Positions 38,771 to 47,782 of a DNA stretch of 64,000 nucleotides are shown here, piece after piece. The stretch's first letter is position 1. Each line of letters opens with the position of its first letter. The DNA comes from Tropicibacter sp. R16_0 (GTDB lineage Bacteria > Pseudomonadota > Alphaproteobacteria > Rhodobacterales > Rhodobacteraceae): NCBI RefSeq assembly GCF_017743935.1, contig NZ_JAGHRE010000001.1:417683-481682 (forward strand), read 5' to 3'. Position numbers and translations under genes: made by a program. A model generated the notes under the pieces. It was not told where the DNA came from and made no database searches. It worked only from the letters and a program-made list of their open reading frames with translations.

Positions 38771-38814
38771 TAGGGCAGAGTTTTCGCGCCTGGTGGTGCG
38801 GGGACTTCCAAACA

Positions 38815-38844
38815 AGAAAAAAGGCGCCCGGTGAGGCGCCCTTT
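38815..38844 (-). terminator. Intrinsic terminator of prs
   Basis: On the minus strand an AAAGGGCGCC / GGGCGCCTTT hairpin with one bulge is followed by a run of T, 26 bases beyond the prs stop. Confidence 0.75.
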
Positions 38845-38869
38845 GTTGCTTTCAGGTGCGAGCTTTTGC

Positions 38870-39889
38870 TCAGTCCATGTGATAGAGCGACTCGTAGATC
38901 GGGGTCAGGGTCTTGTCCTCAAACAGAGACGAGACAGACGTGCCGTTCCAGATGTTCAGGATCGCCTGAGTAAAGATGGGCGCGGTCGGGACCACGCGGA
39001 TGTTGGGCGTGTTCAGGATCGCCTCGGTCGGTTGGATCGAATCCGTAATGACCAACGATTTCATCACCGAATTGGTCACGCGCTCGACCGCAGGGCCGCT
39101 CATGACGCCGTGGGTGATGTAGGAGTGGACTTCCTTGGCCCCATTGTCCAGCAGCACTTGAGCCGCTTTGCAGAGCGTGCCGGCGGTGTCGCACATGTCG
39201 TCCACGATCAGGCAGATCTTGCCGGTGACATCACCGATGACGGTCATTTCGGCCACTTCGCCCGGCTTTTCGCGGCGTTTGTCGACGATCGACAGCGGCG
39301 CGTTGATGCGCTTGGCCAGCTCGCGCGCGCGGGCCACGCCGCCCACGTCGGGCGAGACGACCATGATCTCGTCCATGCGGTCTTTGAACTGGTTCTTGAC
39401 GTCCAGCGCAAAGATCGGGCTGGCATAGAGGTTGTCCACCGGAATGTCGAAGAAGCCCTGGATCTGGGCTGCGTGCAGGTCCATGGTCAGAACCCGCTCA
39501 ACCCCGGCCTCGACCATCATGTTGGCGACCAGCTTGGCCGAGATGGGCGTGCGGGCCTTGGTGCGGCGGTCCTGGCGGGCATAGCCGAAATAGGGGATCA
39601 CGGCGGTGATCCGTTGGGCCGACGAGCGACGCAGCGCGTCACAGATGATCAGCAGCTCCATCAGGTTGTCGTTGGCCGGGTTCGAGGTCGGCTGGATGAT
39701 GAACATATCCTCGCCGCGGACATTTTCGAACACTTCGACAAAGATCTCGCCGTCGTTGAACCGTTCAACGCGGGCATCAACCAATCCCTGATCGACGCCG
39801 CGATAAAGGCTCATTCGACGCGAGATGGCTTCGGCAAGTGGCAGATTGGCGTTCCCAGAGATGAGCTTGGGTTCGTTGAGGGTCGGCAT
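38870..39889 (-). CDS. prs: Ribose-phosphate pyrophosphokinase (PRPP synthetase)
   Basis: A 339-residue enzyme making PRPP from ribose-5-phosphate and ATP for nucleotide, histidine and tryptophan synthesis. Key segments are [16 protein letters not shown] near residue 45, [35 protein letters not shown] and the PRPP loop [16 protein letters not shown] 39889 begins [19 protein letters not shown]; the open frame upstream is not homologous. It is transcribed alone and ends at its own terminator. Confidence 0.97.
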   Translation of the reverse strand: MPTLNEPKLISGNANLPLAEAISRRMSLYRGVDQGLVDARVERFNDGEIFVEVFENVRGEDMFIIQPTSNPANDNLMELLIICDALRRSSAQRITAVIPYFGYARQDRRTKARTPISAKLVANMMVEAGVERVLTMDLHAAQIQGFFDIPVDNLYASPIFALDVKNQFKDRMDEIMVVSPDVGGVARARELAKRINAPLSIVDKRREKPGEVAEMTVIGDVTGKICLIVDDMCDTAGTLCKAAQVLLDNGAKEVHSYITHGVMSGPAVERVTNSVMKSLVITDSIQPTEAILNTPNIRVVPTAPIFTQAILNIWNGTSVSSLFEDKTLTPIYESLYHMD

Positions 39890-39996
39890 TGGCTGATATC
39901 CCCGGCAGCAATGGCTATGTGACAGATTCGTGATGTTGACACCGCTTAGCATGGGCTTACCGTCCCGCAAAGGTAACGCCGCGGAGAAAACGACAG

Positions 39997-40590
39997 ATGG
40001 CCCATATCGACTACTATTTTGCGACACTTTCACCCTATGCCTACCTGGCTGGGGACGGACTGGAACAGATTGCAGCCAAACACGGCGCGTCGATCACCTA
40101 TAAACCGGTCGATATCATGACGCTGTTCAGCCGCACCGGGGGCACGCCGCCCAAGGATCGGCACCCTTCGCGGATCGAATACCGTGCGCAGGATCTGCTG
40201 CGTCGGTCGGCGAACCTGGGGATGGACTTCAATCTCAAGCCCGCCCATTGGCCGACCAATGCAGCGCCATCGTCTTATGCGATCATTGCAGCTGCCAACG
40301 CAGGTGGCGGAGACGTGGGGCAGCTGGTGCGCCTGATCCTGCGGGCCTGTTGGGCCGAAGAGAAGGACATTGCCGAAGATGCCGTAGTGCGTGAGTGCCT
40401 GTCGGCGGCCGGGTTTGACCCCGCACTGGCCGACAGTGGCATGCTTGTCGGTGCAGAAACATATGCCGCAAACCTCGAAGAGGCGATCGAGCGCGGCGTC
40501 TTCGGCTCGCCTTTCTATGTAACGGAAGACGGGCAACGGTTCTGGGGCCAGGATCGCCTGGCCGATCTGGACGCACATCTGAGCCGCTGA
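39997..40590 (+). CDS. 2-hydroxychromene-2-carboxylate isomerase family protein
   Basis: A 197-residue DsbA-fold protein of the kappa-class GST/HCCA isomerase group. It begins [24 protein letters not shown], with the family Ser in SPY in place of the DsbA cysteine, and ends [20 protein letters not shown]. In degradative bacteria this fold isomerises hydroxychromene carboxylate with glutathione, but no naphthalene genes are here, so the physiological substrate is open. It overlaps the alpha/beta hydrolase gene by one base. Confidence 0.88.
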   Translation: MAHIDYYFATLSPYAYLAGDGLEQIAAKHGASITYKPVDIMTLFSRTGGTPPKDRHPSRIEYRAQDLLRRSANLGMDFNLKPAHWPTNAAPSSYAIIAAANAGGGDVGQLVRLILRACWAEEKDIAEDAVVRECLSAAGFDPALADSGMLVGAETYAANLEEAIERGVFGSPFYVTEDGQRFWGQDRLADLDAHLSR

Positions 40591-41387
40591 TGCGCGACCT
40601 GTCGCAACCGATCCACGTGCGCCTGATGGGAGAGGGCGCACGTGACGTTTTGGCCATCCATTGCACCATTGCGCATTCGGGTGCGTGGAAGCGACTGGCG
40701 TCCCTTGTGAGTGATGAGGCCACGTTCCACGCATTTGACATGCTGTCTCATGGCCAAAGTGCCGATTGGGATGGGCAGGGCGATTATCAGGATCGCAACG
40801 TCGAGGCTGCACTGACGGTACTCGACCGGCCAATGGATGTGGTGGGCCATTCTTTTGGGGCCACGGTTGCACTGCGTGTGGCGGTGGAACGCCCCGATCT
40901 GGTGCGCAGCTTGACCCTGATCGAGCCTGTGTTCTTTGCGGTTGCCCTGCAAGACGCGCCCGAATTGGTGGCCGAACATGACCGGATCGCGCGGCTCTAT
41001 CTGGAGGCCATGCAGGCAGGCGATTGGCCCTTGGCTGCGCGGTTGTTCAACCGGATGTGGAGCACGGACGACGGCCCTCGATGGCCACAGCTGCCCGAGG
41101 CGACACGCGCGGCGATGATCCGGGGTATTCCGGTGGTGCCAGCCTGCGACGCGGCGCTGTTTGATGATCGTGCAGGGATGTTGACGCCGGGTGTTCTGGA
41201 GGGGTTGAACATGCCAGTTTTGCTGCTGCGGGGTGGGCAGACGCAAGCCGTGATTGGCAGCATCAACGATGGTCTGGCACGGCGCATTCCAGGCGCAATC
41301 GGTCATGTTGTCGAGGGCGCCGGGCACATGGTGCCGATTTCGCACCCGCAAGAGGTGGCGCAGCATCTAAAGGCGTTTTGGCGCTAA
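40590..41387 (+). CDS. Alpha/beta hydrolase
   Basis: A 265-residue alpha/beta-fold hydrolase. The nucleophile elbow VVGHSFGATVAL is near residue 88 and the catalytic His lies in EGAGHMVPISHP near residue 250. The HG-type oxyanion region is weak (IHCTIAHSGAW). It is translationally coupled to the HCCA-isomerase-like gene (one-base overlap), suggesting a shared degradative or detoxification step. The substrate is unknown. An 80-bp repeat lies just downstream. Confidence 0.87.
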   Translation: MRDLSQPIHVRLMGEGARDVLAIHCTIAHSGAWKRLASLVSDEATFHAFDMLSHGQSADWDGQGDYQDRNVEAALTVLDRPMDVVGHSFGATVALRVAVERPDLVRSLTLIEPVFFAVALQDAPELVAEHDRIARLYLEAMQAGDWPLAARLFNRMWSTDDGPRWPQLPEATRAAMIRGIPVVPACDAALFDDRAGMLTPGVLEGLNMPVLLLRGGQTQAVIGSINDGLARRIPGAIGHVVEGAGHMVPISHPQEVAQHLKAFWR

Positions 41388-41392
41388 TGGCC

Positions 41393-41474
41393 GGGGGCTG
41401 CTCCCGCCCGTCGGGATATGCATCATAGATGCACACCCTCCCGTTGGGCCGGGCGCCGCGCTGAGCGCGGCGCG
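41393..41474 (+). repeat. Intergenic 80-bp palindromic repeat, copy A
   Basis: This element holds three nested parts: CCCGTCGGGA ... TCCCGTTGGG, an inner GCATC/GATGC palindrome and a G+C-rich terminal hairpin (GCCGCGC ... GCGCGGC). A second copy lies at 44041-44122 in inverted orientation; the roughly 50-base core differs at only a few positions and one indel. Function is unknown (REP-like, terminator-like or mobile MITE-like). Confidence 0.75.
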
Positions 41475-41516
41475 GTTCCGTCCGTTGCCGCGCGGATTCA
41501 ACCTTGGCGCAGGTGT

Positions 41517-42551
41517 TCAGAGCAGAGCCAGGAAGGCGTCAATCTGCTCGTTTGAAATCGACCAGTCGCAGACAAGACGGCAGGCCAGCATCTCTTCGTC
41601 ATCTTCACCGTCGAGTGTGGCCCCCCAGAGGTGATAGACCGCGCCTGCCTGATGGAGCGCCTTGTGCACCCCGCGCGGGAAGCTGGCAAAGATCATGTTG
41701 GCTTGCGGCTCGTGCAGGAAATGTGCCCCAGCCGCGCGCAGACCTTCGGCCAGACGGGCGCAATTGGCGTTGGCCTGGCGCGCCGAGGTCAGCCACAGAT
41801 CGTCCGTCAGATAGGCGTCCATCTGCGCCGACAGATAGCGATGTTTGGAAAACAGATGCGCCCCGCGTTTGCGGCGCAACTCGAACTCCCAGGCTTTGCT
41901 TTCGTCAAAGAACACAACCGCTTCGACGCCCATCAACCCGTTCTTGGTGCCACCAAAGCTGACCGCATCAACACCCGCTTTCCACGTCATCTCGGCCGGG
42001 GTGCAGCCGAGCGCAACCATGGCGTTCGTAAACCGCGCTCCGTCCAGATGAACGGGCAGGTCGTAGTCCTTGGCGACCGCACAGAGCGCGCGCAGTTCGT
42101 CTAGCGAATAGACCGTACCACGTTCTGTCACCTGGGTGATCGACACCGGCCCGCGTTGCGGCCCATGCACGCCGCGCGTCTCTTCGCCCGCGATGCTCTG
42201 ACGCAACGCCTGTGGCGTCATCTTTTCACCGCCGGGAACCAGCGTCAGTTTGGCGCCGCTGTAGAACTCGGGTGCGTTGCATTCATCCTCGTGGATATGG
42301 GACCGGGGTGAACAAAAGATGGTCTGCCAGGGTTCGGACAGCGTCGCCAGGGCCAGCGAATTCGCAGCCGTACCGGTTGCCACAAGATACACGGCGGCGC
42401 CCGGCGCCTCGAACAGCCCACGGATCTTGTCGCGCACGTCGTTCATCAGCGTGTCAGCGCCATAGGCCATCTGATAGCCTTCGTTCGCCCGCGCCAAGGC
42501 ATCAAGCACCTGGGGGTGAACAGGCCCCGAATTGTCAGAGGCAAAATACAT
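41517..42551 (-). CDS. ltaE: Low-specificity L-threonine aldolase
   Basis: A 344-residue PLP enzyme of the threonine aldolase/beta-eliminating lyase group. The PLP lysine is in SFGGTKNGLMG near residue 198, and LPVHLDGARFTNA is the Asp-containing cofactor motif. It cleaves threonine or allo-threonine to glycine and acetaldehyde. ATG 42551 (MYFASDNSGPVHP) is preferred over an upstream start. Its start overlaps the stop of the ycgN-like gene by four bases (ATGA), so ribF, ycgN and this gene form one transcript. Confidence 0.92.
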   Translation of the reverse strand: MYFASDNSGPVHPQVLDALARANEGYQMAYGADTLMNDVRDKIRGLFEAPGAAVYLVATGTAANSLALATLSEPWQTIFCSPRSHIHEDECNAPEFYSGAKLTLVPGGEKMTPQALRQSIAGEETRGVHGPQRGPVSITQVTERGTVYSLDELRALCAVAKDYDLPVHLDGARFTNAMVALGCTPAEMTWKAGVDAVSFGGTKNGLMGVEAVVFFDESKAWEFELRRKRGAHLFSKHRYLSAQMDAYLTDDLWLTSARQANANCARLAEGLRAAGAHFLHEPQANMIFASFPRGVHKALHQAGAVYHLWGATLDGEDDEEMLACRLVCDWSISNEQIDAFLALL

Positions 42552-43021
42552 CAGATCGGCTCCTCGATAATGTGGTCTTCCCACTCTTCCTCGGGCGTCT
42601 CAAACTCAGAGACGGTCCATCCCTGAACCGACACTCCGGCTTTGTGCACGCTGTCCGGGTCACCTGATATCAACGGGTGCCAATCGTAAAGAGGTTTTCC
42701 CTGCCACAACAAACGATAAGCGCAGGTTTTTGGCATCCAGTACGCATGGGTGTCCAGGTTGTCGGGCTTCAACACGATGCACTCCGGCACGAATTGATGG
42801 CGGATCGGATATTGCGCACAGCGGCAGGTTTCGTCATCCAGCAAGCGGCACGCCACGCGGGTCAGGGCCACTTCGCCGCTGTCTTCGTCTTCCAGCTTGT
42901 TGAGGCAGCATTTGCCGCAGCCATCACAGAGCGCTTCCCACTCCTTGTTGGACAGTTTGCTCAGCGGCTTGCGTTCCCAGAACCGCTTGGCCAACCCGCT
43001 GCGATCAATGGGCTCGCTCAT
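42551..43021 (-). CDS. YcgN family cysteine cluster protein
   Basis: A 156-residue UPF0260/YcgN protein. The cluster CDGCGKCC near residue 33, with further Cys in ACRLLDDETCRCAQY and FVPECI, forms the family Cys pattern likely to bind a metal or Fe-S centre. It starts four bases inside the end of ribF and overlaps the threonine aldolase start. Function in bacteria is unknown. Confidence 0.9.
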   Translation of the reverse strand: MSEPIDRSGLAKRFWERKPLSKLSNKEWEALCDGCGKCCLNKLEDEDSGEVALTRVACRLLDDETCRCAQYPIRHQFVPECIVLKPDNLDTHAYWMPKTCAYRLLWQGKPLYDWHPLISGDPDSVHKAGVSVQGWTVSEFETPEEEWEDHIIEEPI

Positions 43022-43950
43022 ATGGCGGCCAGAATGCCGCGCGCCTGATCGCAGTCGGCGTCCATTTGGGTGATCAGCGCGTCAAGCCCGTCGAACTTCA
43101 GTTCGGGCCGCAGGTAATCGACCAGGCCCACCGAAAGGGTTGCGCCATACAAATCGCCCGAGAAATCGAACAGGAAGGTTTCGATGTTGGGATGCTCACC
43201 GTCGAACATCGGCCGTGTGCCGACCGAGGCCGCACCGTGATAGCTGCCGGCATGGGGGCCATCCAGAACATCGACCAGCACGGCGTAGACGCCGAACTTG
43301 GGCGGGTGAAGGCCGTCGATCGACATGTTGGCCGTGGGATAGCCCAGCTCGCGCCCGCGCTGCTCGCCGCCGATCACCTCGCCTTCGATGCGGTGCCAAT
43401 GGCCCAGCATGTCGGCTGCATCACGGGGGCGGCCATCAGACAGGGCCTTGCGGATGGCTGTGGATGACACGATATCCTCCGATCGTTCCAGAAGCGGGGC
43501 GATGGTGACGCCAAACCCCATCTCGTCGCCGAACCGTTCCAGGTCCTGCGCGGTGCCTTTGCGCCCCTGGCCAAAGCAGAAATCGGCACCGACGATCACG
43601 TGTTTCAGGCCGAGCCCATCAGCGATGACATTGCGGGCGAACTCTTCGGGCGTCAGATTCGAAAGCGACACGTTGAAGTTCAGTTCGTACAGTTTTTCGA
43701 CCCCAAGCTTCTCAAGCCGATGGGCGCGGGCAACGGCGCGCATCAGGCGAAAGGGCGGGGCGGCCGGAGCAAAGAACTCGCGCGGATGTGGCTCAAAGGT
43801 CAGAACACCCAAAGGGGCGTCCGGGGCCACGTCGCGTGCCAGGTTGATGACCGATTGATGGCCGATGTGTACGCCATCGAAGTTGCCGATCGCAGCGCAG
43901 GCGCCGCGATCTTCTGGCTCGACAAAATGATAATCCCGGATGATCCGCAT
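43018..43950 (-). CDS. ribF: Bifunctional riboflavin kinase/FAD synthetase
   Basis: A 310-residue bifunctional enzyme making FMN and FAD. The N-terminal nucleotidyltransferase domain shows GNFDGVHIGHQ near residue 22, and the C-terminal kinase domain shows GEQRGRELGYPTANM near residue 200. It heads a minus-strand operon with the ycgN-like and threonine aldolase genes, each overlapping the next by four bases. Confidence 0.96.
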   Translation of the reverse strand: MRIIRDYHFVEPEDRGACAAIGNFDGVHIGHQSVINLARDVAPDAPLGVLTFEPHPREFFAPAAPPFRLMRAVARAHRLEKLGVEKLYELNFNVSLSNLTPEEFARNVIADGLGLKHVIVGADFCFGQGRKGTAQDLERFGDEMGFGVTIAPLLERSEDIVSSTAIRKALSDGRPRDAADMLGHWHRIEGEVIGGEQRGRELGYPTANMSIDGLHPPKFGVYAVLVDVLDGPHAGSYHGAASVGTRPMFDGEHPNIETFLFDFSGDLYGATLSVGLVDYLRPELKFDGLDALITQMDADCDQARGILAAI

Positions 43951-44040
43951 GTGGCTGAGTTAGCGTCATGTCCGATCCGGCGCAAGGCCACATGATCTTT
44001 GCGACGTGTGGGAAGCTGACTTTCCCACAAGCGCGACCGC

Positions 44041-44122
44041 CGCGCGCCCGCAGGGGGCGCGGCCCGGCCCAACGGGAGGGCGTGCATCTATTGATGCATG
44101 TCCCGACGGGCGGGAGCCCCCC
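44041..44122 (-). repeat. Intergenic 80-bp palindromic repeat, copy B
   Basis: This inverted counterpart of 41393-41474 has the same order of parts: the G+C hairpin, the CCCAACGGGA arm, the GCATC palindrome, then the TCCCGACGGG arm. Copies A and B bracket the threonine aldolase-ycgN-ribF block in opposite orientation. Confidence 0.75.
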
Positions 44123-44152
44123 GAACTGCGGGCACAACATGCGCTGACACAG

Positions 44153-44178
44153 AAAAAGCCGCCCGGATGGGGCGGCTT
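44153..44178 (-). terminator. Intrinsic terminator of the MaoC gene
   Basis: On the minus strand an 8-bp stem (AAGCCGCC / GGCGGCTT) with a short loop is followed by a T run, 24 bases past the MaoC stop. Confidence 0.8.
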
Positions 44179-44202
44179 GGTGTCCTTGTATCGCAGATCA
44201 GC

Positions 44203-44646
44203 TCAGTCGAATTTGCGGGACGGTGCCAGCACCATCGCCTCACCGATCAGAACCTTCTTGCCATCAACCGAACAGTGGCAATCCAGCTTCACACGGCGCT
44301 TGGACATCTCGATGTCCACCACCTTGACCTCGGCATAGACCATGTCACCGGGGCGTACGGGTGCCAGAAACTTGAGCGACTGGCCCATGTAGACTGTGCC
44401 ATGTCCGGGCAACTGCTCGCCAATGACGGCCGAGATGAGGCCGGCGGTCAGCATTCCGTGTGCAATGCGACCTTCAAAGATGGTGTCGCGGGCATAATCA
44501 TCGTCCAGATGCACCGGGTTCCGGTCCGTGGACACTTGGGCAAACATCTCGATGTCCTCATCGGTCACCACTTTGCGCAGGTACCGGGTCATGCCCATTT
44601 CGATGTCTTCAATGCAGATCGTTCCGCGAGGCAGATTGTCCAACAT
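44203..44646 (-). CDS. MaoC family (R)-specific enoyl-CoA hydratase
   Basis: A 147-residue hot-dog fold hydratase. The MaoC/PhaJ motif is intact: TDRNPVHLDDDYA near residue 42, then FEGRIAHGML. It hydrates 2-enoyl-CoA to (R)-3-hydroxyacyl-CoA, a possible supply for polyhydroxyalkanoate or a step in fatty-acid degradation. A possible TGC-N4-GCA operator lies about 75 bases upstream. A clear terminator follows. The alternative is a MaoC-like dehydratase of other specificity. Confidence 0.88.
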   Translation of the reverse strand: MLDNLPRGTICIEDIEMGMTRYLRKVVTDEDIEMFAQVSTDRNPVHLDDDYARDTIFEGRIAHGMLTAGLISAVIGEQLPGHGTVYMGQSLKFLAPVRPGDMVYAEVKVVDIEMSKRRVKLDCHCSVDGKKVLIGEAMVLAPSRKFD

Positions 44647-44717
44647 GATGCCCTCTTTTCTGACCGGCGTAGCAATAAAACGTTACGCCCTACCGTGGTT
44701 TGGCAACTTTATTACTT

Positions 44718-44727
44718 TGCAGGTGCA
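44718..44727. promoter_or_regulatory. TGC-N4-GCA dyad upstream of the MaoC gene
   Basis: TGCAGGTGCA lies in an A+T-rich gap about 75 bases upstream of the MaoC gene. It resembles the TGC-N-GCA dyads bound by PhaR-type regulators of polyhydroxyalkanoate genes. A single site this short could be chance. Confidence 0.25.
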
Positions 44728-44748
44728 GAAAATCAAGCTCTTTTTTTG

Positions 44749-45624
44749 TCAGCGCAACCGCCCGATCGTATAGGTCGGGTTTGATTTTTCCTTTTCAAGA
44801 TAGGCGGTTAGCGCGTCAGCATCCGGGCTGAAGCCAGTTTTTGTTTCCTGTGCAGCCAGACCACCCGAGATGAAAAGGGAATCGATCCCTTCACCCATCG
44901 CACCCGCGATGTCGGTCAACACGCCATCTCCGATCGCCAAAATCTCGGAATCAGGCACATCCTTGCCCAGGCTTGCCAGCCGCCGCCGCGCCAGATCATA
45001 TATCGGCGGATGCGGTTTGCCGAAATACAGGCTCTCACCGCCCATCTCGGTATAAAGCCGCGCCAGAGCGCCAGCGCACCATTCGCGAATTTCGCCGCGA
45101 TCCACCACAATGTCCGGATTGGCACAGAGCAGCTTCATGCCCTTGGTCTTGGCATAGAGGAAGTCCGAGCGGTTCACCTCGGGGTCGGCCATAGGGTCGA
45201 AGGGACCGCAGCAGACAATCCCTTCGGCCTCTTGCAGGGGCACGCGTTCGATCTCGACCGGATTTTCCAACAGATGCAGAGGCTCAAAGAACCCGGCATC
45301 GCGCTCCCATTCCCCCATGAAGTAGACCTTGTTGCCTACGGTGCCCCTGAACATCGCCGAGCGCGCGCTGTCGCCGCTGGTGGCGATGATGTCATAGGCA
45401 TCGTCGGGCACGTTGAACTGGCCCAATTGGCTGGCTACGCCCGCGCGCGGTTTCGGAGAGTTGGTGACCAGAACCACGGTGCCGCCTGAGGCTCGGTATT
45501 GCTGCAGGGCCGCGACGGCCTCCGGATAGGCGGTCACGCCATTGTGGACGCAGCCCCAAAGGTCGACGAACAACGCTTGGTAACGGCTGGAAACTTCGGA
45601 CAGCGCGGAAATGATCTGGCTCAT
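44749..45624 (-). CDS. HAD-family hydrolase (TIGR01459 type)
   Basis: A 291-residue HAD-like phosphatase. Motif I reads LFVDLWGCVHNG, with the nucleophile Asp and the WG of this subfamily. VLVTNSPKPR supplies the motif II Thr/Ser, GKPHPPIYDLA the Lys, and AIGDGVLTDIAGA the acidic motif IV. ATG 45624 is used, seven codons inside an earlier possible start. It fits the TIGR01459 group near the NagD/PGP phosphatases; the substrate is unknown. Confidence 0.85.
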   Translation of the reverse strand: MSQIISALSEVSSRYQALFVDLWGCVHNGVTAYPEAVAALQQYRASGGTVVLVTNSPKPRAGVASQLGQFNVPDDAYDIIATSGDSARSAMFRGTVGNKVYFMGEWERDAGFFEPLHLLENPVEIERVPLQEAEGIVCCGPFDPMADPEVNRSDFLYAKTKGMKLLCANPDIVVDRGEIREWCAGALARLYTEMGGESLYFGKPHPPIYDLARRRLASLGKDVPDSEILAIGDGVLTDIAGAMGEGIDSLFISGGLAAQETKTGFSPDADALTAYLEKEKSNPTYTIGRLR

Positions 45625-45849
45625 GAAAGCACCTGGTTTTGTCATGGGTCGATGGGCTTATGCACGAGTTCGGGCGAATTGGCCATGACGCTTGTGCACC
45701 GCCGACTGTGGCATGCCGGTTTACATGGCTACGGCGGTTTGATTGCGCCATGCCAGTGCAACTGCTGGGGCAGGTGACTTATGGGTCTCAGGTCATTTCA
45801 GATTGATAAACAACAGAAATCACCGACCAGTTCATTCACCCTTTCGCAG

Positions 45850-45878
45850 TTGACCTGCAATTCTCATCTTCCTAGACG
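45850..45878 (+). promoter_or_regulatory. Probable promoter of the M48 protease gene
   Basis: TTGACC (45850-45855) and TAGACG (45873-45878) lie 17 bp apart, placing the transcription start about 20 bases before the ATG at 45904, with GAGAGG as ribosome-binding site. Confidence 0.45.
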
Positions 45879-45903
45879 TGCATAAAAATTGATGAGAGGG
45901 ACA

Positions 45904-46719
45904 ATGAAGAAATCAATAAAGATATTTGGATTGTTGGCAGGAATGGCGATCCTCGCGGCCTGCGGAACCACTTACCAAGTGCCCGAGGTGGCCGACAGTC
46001 ACACGGCCACTGCGTCGCGTATGTTCGCCGAAGCCCAAGCCGAACCCGCGCGCAGCCCGATCTCAAAGGCCGCGGCGGAACAACGTTTCAACCGCGTAGC
46101 ACGGCGGGTGAACCCGGTGGGTCAGGGGTATTGCAAGAAGCTGGCCGAGCAAGGCAAAAACGTTGATTGCGCCGTGAAGATCGAGATCGACCGCAAGATG
46201 GAACAGCGCAACGCCTATTTCACCCACGACGACTCCGGTCCGGTGATCCGCCTTTCCATGCCTTTGCTGCGGGACAGCAGAAATGATGACGAGGTGGCCT
46301 TTGTCATGTCCCATGAATACGGGCATCTCTTGGGACAACATGTCGACAAGGCCAAGCAACAGGCGTTGGCCGGAGCGATCCTGGTCGGCGTGATTGCGGC
46401 TGCGGCCACTGCGCAGGCTGATATTGTCGACACTTCGCTGATCAGTGCCGGGGTTGGGGTCGGCGCGGCTGCGGGTACGTTCGCCTATTCTCAGACCTAT
46501 GAACTCGAAAGCGATACCTTGGGCACCTATATTGCAGATGCGGCTGGATACGATCCTGTGAAAGGGGCGAAGTATTTTGCTCGGCCCGAAGCGGCGCGCA
46601 CGCACGCAGGCAAGCTGTCATTCTGGGGCACGCATCCCCCGGACGAAAAGCGCGTGGCGACCGTCCTGGCCACCAAGGACCGGATCGATTCCGGCGTGGC
46701 TCTGCAACAGGTCCAGTAA
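45904..46719 (+). CDS. M48 family lipoprotein metalloprotease
   Basis: A 271-residue zinc protease. The N-terminus is a lipoprotein signal (FGLLAGMAILAACGTTY, lipobox LAAC), predicting anchoring to a membrane on the periplasmic side. The zinc motif HEYGH is in VMSHEYGHLLGQH near residue 139, and ELESDTLGTY supplies the third ligand region. It resembles the M48 quality-control proteases of the LoiP/BepA type. ATG 45904 directly follows GAGAGGGAC. Confidence 0.87.
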   Translation: MKKSIKIFGLLAGMAILAACGTTYQVPEVADSHTATASRMFAEAQAEPARSPISKAAAEQRFNRVARRVNPVGQGYCKKLAEQGKNVDCAVKIEIDRKMEQRNAYFTHDDSGPVIRLSMPLLRDSRNDDEVAFVMSHEYGHLLGQHVDKAKQQALAGAILVGVIAAAATAQADIVDTSLISAGVGVGAAAGTFAYSQTYELESDTLGTYIADAAGYDPVKGAKYFARPEAARTHAGKLSFWGTHPPDEKRVATVLATKDRIDSGVALQQVQ

Positions 46720-46760
46720 CCCTACGCCTACTAGGCATGACGCTGGGATCAAGCTCTGCG

Positions 46761-47684
46761 TCATGTCTTGAAGTGTTCCAGCGTCTGACCGGTCCGCTTG
46801 CGCATCACCCGTCGCAGTGCAGTTGCATCGCCGTATCCGACACGATGAGCAATCTCGCACTGGGGCAGGTCACCGGTACGCGCCAGTCGGATGGCTTCGG
46901 TCACGCGCAAGGTCTGGGAAAACTCGGTGGGCGTCATGGCCGCTTTTTGCGCCAACCGTCGGGCAAAGGTGCGCGATCCCAATCCCGCCGCCTCGGCCAG
47001 TTCGGCCAGATCCACCTGGCGTGAGATGTTGCGGCGCAGGAACAGTTCGGCGCGTTGCAGTTGGGGATCGCCCGCGACCAACGTAGCGACCGAAAGATAA
47101 GGCAACTGGCTTGGGCGGCTGTCGGCCATGGTGAACCGACGGCAGTCCTCGGCCAGAGCAAATCCACCGAACTGTTCGATCAGGGCCAGCATCAGGTCGA
47201 TTTGGGCAAAGGCCGCGCCCGCCGTGATCAGATCCCCGTCGCGTCGTACAATTTGCGAAGGGTCAAGCCGAACTTTTGGAAACAGAGATTTGAGGTAGGG
47301 CGCCAGCCACCAGGTCGTGGTGACACCGCGCCCGTCCAACAGCCCCGCAGCGCCAAGGGCAAAACAGCCCGAGCAGGCCCCTGCGACGGTGACGCCCGGA
47401 CGGACGAGGGTCGTCAGACACCGGGTCAACGTCGCAAAGTCCTCCCCGGCCATAGCACGTTGCAGCTCTTTAGGCGTTGCCAGACCCAGACCCGGCAGAA
47501 CGACCAGATCCGCGTCGCGCTGCTGGGCCAGTGCATCAGAGGGTAACAGTGTTTGGTGCTCAAACACCGGGTGTGTTCCGGCCAGCGTCGCAATCCGGTT
47601 GGCCGTGTCCAGCATCTCCTGCGCGATCGCCAAGCTGGAAAGCTGACAAGGTATCGGGTGCAGGATCAGGGTTCGAACAGGCAT
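46761..47684 (-). CDS. GlxA-like AraC-family regulator
   Basis: A 307-residue regulator with an N-terminal DJ-1/PfpI domain (about 1-180; the nucleophile-elbow region is AGACSGCFALGAAGLLDG) and a C-terminal AraC HTH (about 205-300, RVGYGDATALRRVMRKRTG). This is the GlxA/FtrA layout; FtrA-type members answer to amino acids such as glycine betaine or arginine derivatives. It lies 98 bases from a divergent GFA-family gene, its probable target. Confidence 0.9.
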   Translation of the reverse strand: MPVRTLILHPIPCQLSSLAIAQEMLDTANRIATLAGTHPVFEHQTLLPSDALAQQRDADLVVLPGLGLATPKELQRAMAGEDFATLTRCLTTLVRPGVTVAGACSGCFALGAAGLLDGRGVTTTWWLAPYLKSLFPKVRLDPSQIVRRDGDLITAGAAFAQIDLMLALIEQFGGFALAEDCRRFTMADSRPSQLPYLSVATLVAGDPQLQRAELFLRRNISRQVDLAELAEAAGLGSRTFARRLAQKAAMTPTEFSQTLRVTEAIRLARTGDLPQCEIAHRVGYGDATALRRVMRKRTGQTLEHFKT

Positions 47685-47782
47685 TTGTCCAGAATGGTAT
47701 GTTAGATGTCAATCGTGACACTGCGCAAAACCTGCCCTTTTGTCCATACTTTCCCTGTCAGCACAGATGGGAGACAAGAGAG

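Noticed and set aside
38831..39922. 363-codon frame opposite prs
   Set aside because: Mirror of the prs gene; product is rich in Asp/His without any family pattern.
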